A stretch of DNA of 5,963 nucleotides, taken from Tannerella sp. GTDB lineage: Bacteria; Bacteroidota; Bacteroidia; Bacteroidales; Tannerellaceae. The position numbers and the translations under genes are program-made. Of the stretch, positions 1 to 5,915 are shown in pieces. Below the pieces are notes generated by a model. The model did no database searches. It saw only the letters and a list, made by a program, of their open reading frames with translations, and had not been told where the DNA came from. Location of the stretch: assembly GCA_031260095.1 (NCBI GenBank), contig JAIRKN010000225.1, positions 1 through 5,963 on the forward strand, read 5' to 3'. The first letter of the stretch is position 1, and each line of letters begins with the position of its first letter.

Positions 1-433
1 CCATTCTGAAATTATGCAGAGCAGCACAAGTCTTAAAGATACGTTTGACAAAGTTATCTGCACTGAACCTGCATTCATCTTTGACAATCCTCAAGCGTTT
101 GACGCTGCCAATAGCATGTTCTACGCTTATTCTAAAAGAAGCGATTTGTCTGTTATGCTCTTTCTCTTCCTGAGTAAGACATCTTCCTTTGGGCTTTTTT
201 ACAGGCTGTTTAATAACAACACTTTCCGACCTAAACCCTTGATATCCGGTATCATGATACAATATGCAAGGTGTGGAAAAAGAATACATGGTGTCTGCTA
301 TTTTTTTATCATGCATCTTGCCGCAAATACTCGGACTGACAAAAAGAATCAGACAGCAAGCCGTAGTTATAACCGCATTCTTGACTGTATGCCTCTTCTT
401 TTTTTTACTATAATTTTTCTTCTGCTCATCCCC
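1..433 (-). pseudogene. IS5-like DDE_Tnp_4 transposase, C-terminal fragment
   Basis: An uninterrupted minus-strand frame (codons 433-2) with no start codon, running off the left edge. About 144 residues are visible. It matches the catalytic core of DDE_Tnp_4 transposases (IS5-like): DEQKKNYSKKKKRHTVKN at the start, then GKMHDKKIAD, then YHDTGYQGF holding the second catalytic Asp, then SFRISVEHAIGSVKR holding the catalytic Glu, and CAALHNFRM near the usual C-terminal end. The N-terminal helix-turn-helix region and the first catalytic Asp are missing. Upstream of about 433 the sequence belongs instead to an IS110-type transposase, and a TAA lies in this frame at 436-434. It is therefore a 5'-truncated remnant that cannot make an active enzyme. 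Whether the last residues survive lies outside the window. Family assignment is from motif recognition; the exact IS5 subgroup is not determined. Confidence 0.8.
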
Positions 434-617
434 TTACAAGTAATCCCACCAGCTCTTTCAAATCTTTCGTGAAACACCCGCTCCTGCATACGTACTGTTC
501 GCCGGCGATGTTCGTGTAGCCGGTCACCATCAGCGTGCTACCCACATCTATCCCCGCTGTATGAAAATTAATGACCGGCAATCCTTTGATTGATTCTTTC
601 TTTGAAATTTTTTCCAT
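426..617 (-). pseudogene. IS110-family (DEDD) transposase, N-terminal fragment
   Basis: This 63-residue reading frame starts at ATG 617 and ends at TGA 426. It contains the opening of an IS110-type recombinase: a basic N-terminus (MEKISKKESIKGLPVIN), then HTAGIDVGST with the first RuvC-like DEDD catalytic Asp at residue 24, then CFTKDLKELVGLL, the usual end of the first structural unit. Full family members are about 300-400 residues, so nearly all of the RuvC domain and the C-terminal serine-containing domain are gone. The frame stops because it runs into the DDE_Tnp_4 fragment near 433; the last few codons are junction read-through. A purine-rich ribosome-binding stretch (AAAGGACAAAAGC) directly precedes the ATG, so this is the native start. 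The protein is certainly inactive. Upstream lies a structured non-coding segment, described separately. Confidence 0.75.
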
Positions 618-812
618 GCTTTTGTCCTTTTTTTATTTAGCATGACAGCCTTTACTGACTTTATACGGGGTAGGCTTACAAGGATGGTAGCCTGTCCTGA
701 CGGACACGACTCCGATAATCTTTTTTGCTCCAGGCAGTAACCTCCATACTCGCAATCGGACTTTTGAAGTACCAATGGATTCTCCGGGGTGGGGAGACTG
801 TTACGCTTTTTT
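618..812 (-). ncRNA. Candidate relic of an IS110 bridge RNA
   Basis: This non-coding stretch lies between a promoter-like site and the IS110 transposase start. On the minus strand it can form two tandem modules. Module 1 has arms 793-806 and 734-745 (GC, GTAAC and CTCC pairing with GGAG, GTTAC and GC; 11 pairs with a 3-nt and a 1-nt bulge). They enclose an internal loop (774-792 and 746-757) and an apical hairpin at 758-773 (GG-ACTT, loop CAA, AAGT-CC). Module 2 has a perfect apical hairpin, TGTCC-GTCA-GGACA, at 693-706. It is flanked by loops 707-717 and 686-692 and closed only by a weak stem (718-727 with 679-685). A competing stem, 672-676 with 689-693, is possible. IS110-group elements are known to encode a bridge RNA of about 180 nt in this position, with two guide-bearing internal loops. 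The pairings are seen by eye; the functional assignment is inference. Confidence 0.4.
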
Positions 813-816
813 TTCG

Positions 817-848
817 CAAAGTTACGTCTTTCCACTTTTTTTCCCAAG
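817..848 (-). promoter_or_regulatory. Bacteroidetes-type promoter upstream of the IS110 remnant
   Basis: On the minus strand, TAACTTTG at 824-817 fits the Bacteroidetes -7 consensus TAnnTTTG exactly. A partial -33 box, CTTG (848-845), lies 20 nt upstream; TTGG (847-844) gives 19 nt. Transcription would begin near 810, only a few bases before the first arm of the structured segment at 806. It would then cover the candidate bridge RNA and the truncated transposase. The motif is short and the flanks are A/T-rich, so chance is possible. Confidence 0.4.
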
Positions 849-915
849 AAATGGGGTTGAAGGATACAAAAAGATGCGCCGTAACGGATTATTCTGAAAA
901 ATTGAGTGCCGGATC

Positions 916-1090
916 TTATTCCGGGAATAGCTCTATCACAGGAACTTTTACATTGGGATGTTCTATGGGTAGGGAAAGGATGACGTTGTTTTCTTCGGAA
1001 GTTTCGGTGGTGTGGCTACTTTTCTGTGCCGGTGTCCTGAATTTGATTTCGGAACCGTCGCTGAGGAGTTGTGCAAACTTGAATTTGTCT
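916..1090 (-). pseudogene. GH29 alpha-L-fucosidase-like C-terminal fragment
   Basis: Directly after the lptD stop, the +1 frame on the minus strand gives 57 protein-like codons ending in TAA at 918-916. They start DKFKFAQLLSDGSEIKF and end VILSLPIEHPNVKVPVIELF-PE. The layout of hydrophobic strand, DGSE turn, variable linker, then L-P-x-x-x-P-x-V-x-V-P-V-I-E-L-F resembles the last beta strands of the C-terminal domain in Bacteroidetes GH29 alpha-L-fucosidases, which remove terminal fucose from host or dietary glycans. There is no start codon, signal peptide or catalytic barrel, so it is a 3' remnant of a gene normally over 400 codons long. Upstream codons in this frame lie inside lptD and are not fucosidase-like, so the break is within a few bases of 1090. 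The other two frames here show no family-like pattern. Family assignment is from memory of the C-terminal pattern and is moderate. Confidence 0.5.
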
Positions 1091-4003
1091 TTAATACCAT
1101 GTCTGTCCGGTCCTGGGCGTACTGCTCTGGTCGTATTTTAGGTCTTTGAGCATGGATGAATTGGCCGAGATAGAGAAAGAATAGGATTTGTAGTTGCCCA
1201 TTGGGATGATACTTGCCGACATTTGAAAACAATGCATGCTTCGCGATATGCTACCCCTTACTCCTACTATTTTGTTAAAGTCGAAATCGTATGTTCCGCT
1301 GAATGTGATCCGCCAGTTTTTGGTGGGTTGCAGATTGCCGTTGAAGCTGAATGCATGTGTCAGTTTACGGTCATATTCCATCTTATCTGCGTTGAAAGTG
1401 CTATAAGCTATAGAAAGGTTGTAACTGAATGACAAGCTCCAGGGAATGGTTGCGTTATAGTATCCGTCCTCGTCGTATTCGCCTTCTGTTTTTTTCTTTC
1501 GGTTGAGCATGCTTCCCTTCTCATTGTTTGGCGCTTCTGTTTCTTCTTCTTCATAAGGGTCATTCGGGTCGTATTCATCCGGGCCCAACATATCATCCAC
1601 ACCGGAAGAGCGTTTCTTTTTCTGCTCATCGCTACGGCCAAACCATTTTTTGAAGGTATCGTTATTAAATGTGTAGGAGAAACTGGTGCCTGTACTTCTT
1701 AGCCTGCCGAAGCCTTTTCCGACCGTCCAACGCGGTTTGTCGATTCGGTATGCCTGTTTGGTTGTTTCATTATAACCGTACGTATATGTGTCGAACACGG
1801 CGCTTAAGTTGAGAGTATAACTTTTTGTAATCTTCAAACGTATGCTTGCATTCAGATCGCTCCATTTGCAGGAATCTGCCGCAAGGTTATAGCTCATGGA
1901 GCCGGAAAGATTATCTATGATACTGATTTTCCTGTATCCGGACTCCTCCTCTTCATCCGGCACTTTAGCTTCTATATTATTATTTACGGTGAAGGACAGG
2001 CTTCCGCTCTTGCCTCGTGGCGCTGCTTTGGAATATGGGGAATAATAGCCTTCGGCGGTATAATATTCGCCGATAGGTCGGGAGGGATCCGTATAGTCAT
2101 GAATGTCATAATAGTTATAAAAGCCGTATTTCGGGTCGCCAAAATCGGGTCTTGCGCTGAAAGAAACAGAAGGCTCAAAGCGATGGCGTATGACGCTGAC
2201 GTATTTTTGTAAGGGTTTTATCGGGGTAAAGATTCCGTATATTGTGGTCGAAGCGGAGAGGGAGGCGCTGTAGTCATAAACGCGGTAAAATCCGTAGGTC
2301 GTATCCGTTGGCGTCATTCTGTTGGCGACCGGGTCGAATCCCTGGGTTACTTTTCGTGTAAGCCATTCTTCGTTATAGTTAAAGCTCGGTGAGATATTGA
2401 TATAATCCAGAAGCGTATACGTGGCACTGATTGGGATCGCGTGCGTCATTCCGTTATTCCAGTCTTTTATCAGGTTGGAGTTGAATAGCTTGTCTTCTTT
2501 TGTTGAAATATTGTTTCTCAGGCGTCCGGTGTAACTCATGGAGATCTTTTCATACCAGCGTTCTTTTCCGATTACGTTTTTGCGTTTGAACGGATAGATA
2601 CGGCTGAGATTCAGGCTCAGATCCGGCAGTGATACGGAAACCGTCGAATCTTTGGATCGTTGGTTGATATTCATAGAGGCGGAGATGCTAAAAGGTTTGT
2701 TGGGGAAGCGTTGGCTTAAGCTTACACTGGAACTTTTATTATTTTCCGTTCCTGCCGGTCCGTACATAGAGTTCAAATTGTTCTTGTTATAGCGACTGGA
2801 GCTGTAATCAATGCTGGCCGAAATGGTGCGGTAAGGGTTTGCTTTGGCGTCCTGTGAGTGTGACCATCTTATTTTAAAGTCATTCCCTTTGCTGTAATCA
2901 TCCAGACCTTTTTCGCCGGTTACGGTCGTGATGCGCGACAATTCAAAATTACCGGAATACTTATAGCGTTTCCGGTAGGATGATTTTGCGCCTAAACCCC
3001 AGGAGCCTTTGGTGTAGAGTTCTCCCGTCAAAGCAAGATCAAAATAGTCGCTCAATGCAAAATAATAGCCTCCGTCCCGGAGGAAAAACCCCCTGTTCAT
3101 CTCTTCACCGTATGACGGCATGAGGATCCCCGACGAATAGGAATCTGTAAAAGGAAAAAAGGCAAAAGGCAATACTAAAGGGAACAAGGGCACATCTTCT
3201 ATAACGAGATAGGCCGGGCCGGTTACAATATCCTTGCCTGTCCTGACTTTTCCTTTCGTCAGGTTGATATAAAAGTGAGGCTCCGGGTGGTCGCAGGTGG
3301 TATATTTCCCGTTTTCCAGGTACATGATATCGTCTTCCATCTTTTTTGCCTGCCGTGAGATCACAAAACCTTCGCCCTGTTTGGTTACAATATGTCGGGC
3401 GTGAGCTTTCTGTGTTTTGAAGTTATAAGACATTTCTTTGGCTTCCAGTTCCTGGTCGCCTTCGGAGAATACGGGATGTCCAAATTCCTCTCCCAGAGAA
3501 TCCACTCCATGTGTAGCATAAAGCAGATTACTGTCCACTTTCATTTGTATAAATTCGGACTTGAGCGCGATATCCTGGTATTTCACATCCCCTTCTCCAT
3601 ACAGGAATACGATATTTCCGGCCGTCATTACGATCGAGTCTCTTGCCTGATAGTCGACCGTAGCCTCAAGCGCCCCTTTCTTCTTCGGTACGGAATCGGC
3701 CGTGTTCGCCTGTATCAGACTACTGTCAAGCTGTACGGTTATGCTGTCGGCAGGCAAATGATCGTTTGGGGCGTCGCTTCCGTAAAATGCCGGATGCTCT
3801 CCTTCGGTTGCGATACTGTCGGTCGTATAGGTCTGATCCGTTTTTACGTCCGGGATGTTTGTATCCGTTTGGGGGTGCAACACCTCTTCCTGATTCTTCC
3901 CTGGGGACGATTCCGGTTGTGTGTCGGCTTTACCGGCAGGTGGTTGGATCACTTTACATCCGGTGCCGGCAAGGAGTAGTATAAATAATAAAATCCGTTT
4001 CAA
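1091..4003 (-). CDS. lptD: LptD-like LPS-assembly outer-membrane protein
   Basis: The 970-residue protein probably inserts lipopolysaccharide into the outer leaflet of the outer membrane as the terminal Lpt translocon component. Residues 1-15 form a hydrophobic export signal. Residues about 17-110 are polar and low in complexity. Residues about 112-255 form the periplasmic OstA/LptA-like beta-jellyroll (ATVDYQARDSIVMTAGN, LYGEGDVKYQDIALKSE). From about 260 to the end it is a large beta-barrel rich in alternating aromatic and polar strands (GPAYLVIEDVPL, SYSSGILMPSYGEEMNRGFF), with a very acidic loop at about 795-845. The C-terminus LKDLKYDQSS...TWY is the usual Bacteroidales ending, so the gene is complete. 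The start is TTG (4003-4001): an in-frame TAG lies upstream, no ATG or GTG is available before the signal sequence, and the next candidate, GTG at codon 18, would delete it. Only four cysteines were noticed (C16, C237 and two in the barrel). It follows the HD gene by 53 nt as the last gene of the cluster. Confidence 0.9.
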   Translation of the reverse strand: MKRILLFILLLAGTGCKVIQPPAGKADTQPESSPGKNQEEVLHPQTDTNIPDVKTDQTYTTDSIATEGEHPAFYGSDAPNDHLPADSITVQLDSSLIQANTADSVPKKKGALEATVDYQARDSIVMTAGNIVFLYGEGDVKYQDIALKSEFIQMKVDSNLLYATHGVDSLGEEFGHPVFSEGDQELEAKEMSYNFKTQKAHARHIVTKQGEGFVISRQAKKMEDDIMYLENGKYTTCDHPEPHFYINLTKGKVRTGKDIVTGPAYLVIEDVPLFPLVLPFAFFPFTDSYSSGILMPSYGEEMNRGFFLRDGGYYFALSDYFDLALTGELYTKGSWGLGAKSSYRKRYKYSGNFELSRITTVTGEKGLDDYSKGNDFKIRWSHSQDAKANPYRTISASIDYSSSRYNKNNLNSMYGPAGTENNKSSSVSLSQRFPNKPFSISASMNINQRSKDSTVSVSLPDLSLNLSRIYPFKRKNVIGKERWYEKISMSYTGRLRNNISTKEDKLFNSNLIKDWNNGMTHAIPISATYTLLDYINISPSFNYNEEWLTRKVTQGFDPVANRMTPTDTTYGFYRVYDYSASLSASTTIYGIFTPIKPLQKYVSVIRHRFEPSVSFSARPDFGDPKYGFYNYYDIHDYTDPSRPIGEYYTAEGYYSPYSKAAPRGKSGSLSFTVNNNIEAKVPDEEEESGYRKISIIDNLSGSMSYNLAADSCKWSDLNASIRLKITKSYTLNLSAVFDTYTYGYNETTKQAYRIDKPRWTVGKGFGRLRSTGTSFSYTFNNDTFKKWFGRSDEQKKKRSSGVDDMLGPDEYDPNDPYEEEETEAPNNEKGSMLNRKKKTEGEYDEDGYYNATIPWSLSFSYNLSIAYSTFNADKMEYDRKLTHAFSFNGNLQPTKNWRITFSGTYDFDFNKIVGVRGSISRSMHCFQMSASIIPMGNYKSYSFSISANSSMLKDLKYDQSSTPRTGQTWY

Positions 4004-4023
4004 TTTTGCAAACGATTTGGCTG

Positions 4024-4031
4024 CAAAAGTA
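4024..4031 (-). promoter_or_regulatory. Possible lptD promoter -7 box
   Basis: TACTTTTG on the minus strand matches the Bacteroidetes TAnnTTTG element exactly and sits in the 53-nt gap between the HD gene and lptD. No good TTTG -33 box is present: the best positions, 20-21 nt upstream, read TCAT or TTCA. If used, the leader before the TTG start would be only about 15 nt. It could give lptD extra transcription beyond read-through from the operon promoter. Confidence 0.4.
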
Positions 4032-4056
4032 TAATAAATAAACGAGCTACGATGAA

Positions 4057-4599
4057 TTATTCTACTAAAAAGAGTTTACACCAGTCATTAAAACGTAAAA
4101 CCGTTTCCTCGCCATACCGGTTTAATGATTCCTGTATTTTGCGGATACTCTTTTCTTTATTAAGCTTTGTTTTGCTGAAAAATTTGTCGGCAAAACAGAT
4201 CAACTGCTCTTCCAACGAGATCGGTAAATAGTCGCGCAGGGGTAGTGGTAAGTGATTCTCTTTGATCATTTGGAGGGATATACCTGTTCCCGTGTGACGT
4301 TCGCAAACGAGCGCATGACGCGGATAACCTTCTTTCCTGAGGAGATTAGCGCCAAGATATCCGTGGCATATATATTCGTATGTTCCGTGACAATCCATAT
4401 CCGCGGCATTGCAGAACGTGATACCGATATCGTGCAACATGGCTGCTTCTTCAATAAACGTCCGGTCCAGATTCATCTCAGGATGAGCTTCCGCAATGGA
4501 TAATGCTTTATCGGCCACGCTTCGGCTGTGGGTGACGAGTATATGATAGGCTTCAGACCGTGTGTCGTAATACTTTTCTATAATTTTCAGCGGCTCCAT
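4057..4599 (-). CDS. HDIG-type HD-domain phosphohydrolase, uncharacterised
   Basis: This 180-residue, probably cytoplasmic, all-alpha protein carries a full set of HD-superfamily metal ligands: H24 (VTHSRSVADKA), H56-D57 in MLHDIG, H79 (CHGYLGA), H102 (CERHTGTG) and D138 (CFADKFFS). The HDIG variant and the spacing are typical of small stand-alone HD phosphohydrolases. These hydrolyse phosphate esters of nucleotides or related compounds with divalent metals. The substrate cannot be read from the sequence. It is not obviously YqeK (diadenosine tetraphosphatase) or a (p)ppGpp hydrolase, since no additional domain is present. The start at ATG 4599 follows an A-rich stretch (GGTAAAGAAAT) that may act as ribosome-binding site. 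It lies 51 nt after yggS and 53 nt before lptD, on the same strand, which suggests co-transcription. The family call is firm; the function is unknown. Confidence 0.85.
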   Translation of the reverse strand: MEPLKIIEKYYDTRSEAYHILVTHSRSVADKALSIAEAHPEMNLDRTFIEEAAMLHDIGITFCNAADMDCHGTYEYICHGYLGANLLRKEGYPRHALVCERHTGTGISLQMIKENHLPLPLRDYLPISLEEQLICFADKFFSKTKLNKEKSIRKIQESLNRYGEETVLRFNDWCKLFLVE

Positions 4600-4650
4600 A
4601 TTTCTTTACCGTTTCGTAATGGACTGATTGTTTATGGCCGTTCGCACTTT

Positions 4651-5322
4651 TTAGTATTCCCTTGTCCCGAAGATTCCCGTACCGATGCGTACGATCGTAC
4701 TCCCTTCTTCAATGGCTACTTTGTAATCGTCGCTCATACCCATAGACAGTTCGGTGAAGATCTCCTTGTCGGTATCCGGTATTGATTTTATCTCGTTGAA
4801 AAGATTCCGCAGTATGCCAAATTCGCGCCGGACCTGATCCGTGTCGTCTGTGAACGTCGCCATCCCCATTAACCCGCAAACCCGGATAGAGGGGAATTGC
4901 TTAAGAGTGGTTTGGGTGAAAAGGCTCTTACATTCGTCAATGGAAAATCCGTGCTTACTGCCTTCTTCGGCAATGTGTACTTCGATAAGTGCACGTATTA
5001 CGCGGTTGAACTTCTCGGCCTGACGGTTGATTTCCTGCAATAATCTGAAAGTATCCACACTCTCTATCATCGAAATGAACGGTGCGATATATTTGACTTT
5101 ATTCGTTTGCAAAGTGCCGATGAAATGCCATTCGATATCTTCCGGCAGGAGCGGCTGTTTGGCGATCAGTTCCTGTACGCGGCTTTCTCCGAAGATGCGT
5201 TGACCAGCCCCGTAAACTTCTTTTATCGTTTCAACCGGATGAAATTTGGAAACGGCAACCAGTTTAACGCCCTCAGGAAGCGAAGAACAGATCGCCCGGA
5301 TATTTCTTTTTACGTCCATCAT
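4651..5322 (-). CDS. yggS: YggS/PROSC-family PLP homeostasis protein
   Basis: This 223-residue protein matches the normal length of the YggS/PLPBP/PROSC family. These cytoplasmic fold-type III proteins bind pyridoxal 5'-phosphate and buffer PLP and amino-acid pools without known enzyme activity. The PLP lysine is K26 in LVAVSKFHP. Other family motifs follow in order: FGESRVQE (44-51), WHFIGTLQTNKVK (65-77), a barrel strand with VHIAEEGSKHGF (115-126), GLMGMATF (150-157), LSMGMSDDY (192-200) and STIVRIGTGIFG (208-219), which forms the phosphate-binding end. Two positions differ from the commonest proteobacterial consensus (S47 where N is usual, T70 where H is usual); I believe such variants occur in Bacteroidetes. 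Two tandem ATG codons (5322 and 5319) give an ambiguous start of no consequence. It is 56 nt downstream of the DUF4494 gene, with no promoter seen in the gap, so co-transcription is likely. Confidence 0.95.
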   Translation of the reverse strand: MMDVKRNIRAICSSLPEGVKLVAVSKFHPVETIKEVYGAGQRIFGESRVQELIAKQPLLPEDIEWHFIGTLQTNKVKYIAPFISMIESVDTFRLLQEINRQAEKFNRVIRALIEVHIAEEGSKHGFSIDECKSLFTQTTLKQFPSIRVCGLMGMATFTDDTDQVRREFGILRNLFNEIKSIPDTDKEIFTELSMGMSDDYKVAIEEGSTIVRIGTGIFGTREY

Positions 5323-5378
5323 ATATCATTGCAGTTTGCCGATTGCTTTCTTACTCGCGACCGGTAAATGCCTGTTAT

Positions 5379-5858
5379 TTATTCATCCGAATCGGCTGTT
5401 TCTTCCTCTGATTTTTCGATTGTTTTAGCTTCTGCTACGAAAGGAAATATATCCATTAAGGCTGTTTCGGTGACGGAAGCAATAACATAGTCGGCCATTG
5501 TGCCTTTCATGCCGGTATCGATCACGCTGATCGCGTCGTGTATCGTGGACGCCTGCGCCAGCATCTGCACCGGTGTTTTTTTCTCCGTGCCGCTTTTTTC
5601 ATCTAACGTAATCATGTGGATTTTAACCTTGTAGAACCGATCGCCTGTGTCGTTCAGGAATGTTTCGGAATAACGGGCGCGTTTGATATCCATCACGGTA
5701 AAATCTCCGCTTATATAAGGGCGCATTTCTTCGATGATACGCGCTTCGGCCTCTGTAAACGATAAGGCGTCGACCAGATAAGGTTCTGTCACCTTTTTTT
5801 GTATACCGTCTTCTGCTATTTTCTCGTAATTAATTTTACATTCAAACCAGTTGTGCAT
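5379..5858 (-). CDS. DUF4494 domain protein
   Basis: This 159-residue protein is of the DUF4494 family, which is widespread in Bacteroidetes and has no established function. Recognisable family blocks are the N-terminal MHNWFECKINYEKI, then KKVTEPYLVDALSFTEAE, then DIKRARYSE, a strand with YKVKIHMITLDEKSGTEKK, and TGMKGTMADYVIASVTETAL near the C-terminus. An acidic tail (about residues 148-159) closes the protein. It has no signal peptide or membrane segment, so it is probably cytoplasmic. It is the first gene of the minus-strand cluster, 20-odd nt downstream of a good Bacteroidetes promoter, and its neighbour is yggS. Nothing in the sequence reveals an active site, and the gene appears intact. 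The family call is strong; no role can be assigned. Confidence 0.92.
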   Translation of the reverse strand: MHNWFECKINYEKIAEDGIQKKVTEPYLVDALSFTEAEARIIEEMRPYISGDFTVMDIKRARYSETFLNDTGDRFYKVKIHMITLDEKSGTEKKTPVQMLAQASTIHDAISVIDTGMKGTMADYVIASVTETALMDIFPFVAEAKTIEKSEEETADSDE

Positions 5859-5884
5859 AGTTTTTAAATTTTGTTTTCTGCCTG

Positions 5885-5915
5885 CAAAAATAGTGATTTT
5901 TTCAATGCGGATAAA
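5885..5915 (-). promoter_or_regulatory. Promoter of the DUF4494-yggS-HD-lptD cluster
   Basis: TATTTTTG (5892-5885, minus strand) fits the Bacteroidetes -7 element TAnnTTTG exactly. TTTA (5915-5912) is a 3-of-4 match to the -33 element TTTG, separated by 19 nt. The predicted start of transcription, near 5879, leaves a leader of about 20 nt before the DUF4494 ATG at 5858. The remaining upstream DNA to the window edge (5916-5963) is A/T-rich and shows nothing else certain. Confidence 0.6.

Larger units (their letters stand above)
434..850 (-). mobile_element. Left-end remnant of an IS110-family insertion sequence
   Basis: This groups the truncated IS110 transposase (617 to about 434), the structured non-coding stretch before it and the putative promoter. 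It appears to be the left end of an IS110-group element whose right part was lost when the DDE_Tnp_4 fragment was joined at about 433. The outer boundary is uncertain: it lies somewhere between the promoter (about 850) and the end of the fucosidase-like fragment (916). IS110 elements generally lack terminal inverted repeats, and no such repeat or target duplication was used to place the ends. The stretch between 850 and 915 shows no gene or clear motif. Confidence 0.5.

Noticed and set aside
14..472. 152-codon plus-strand frame at the left edge
   Set aside because: It lies antisense to the recognisable DDE_Tnp_4 and IS110 fragments and has no protein-family pattern of its own.
782..796. Small hairpin CTCC / GGAG in the IS110 non-coding stretch
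   Set aside because: It uses the same GGAG arm as the longer 11-pair stem, which is the more stable and more informative alternative.
548..847. 99-codon minus-strand frame
   Set aside because: It overlaps the IS110 transposase start in another frame and covers the structured non-coding stretch. Its composition is Lys/Ser-rich without a domain pattern.
725..1141. 138-codon plus-strand frame
   Set aside because: It is antisense to the IS110 left end, the fucosidase-like tail and the end of lptD. It crosses at least two breakpoints and lacks any recognisable motif.
963..1232. 89-codon minus-strand frame
   Set aside because: It runs out of frame through the end of lptD into the fucosidase-like tail, where a different frame is clearly the coding one.
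3392..3979. 195-codon plus-strand frame
   Set aside because: It lies wholly antisense to the 5' half of lptD, which has strong family matches; its composition is typical of an antisense shadow.
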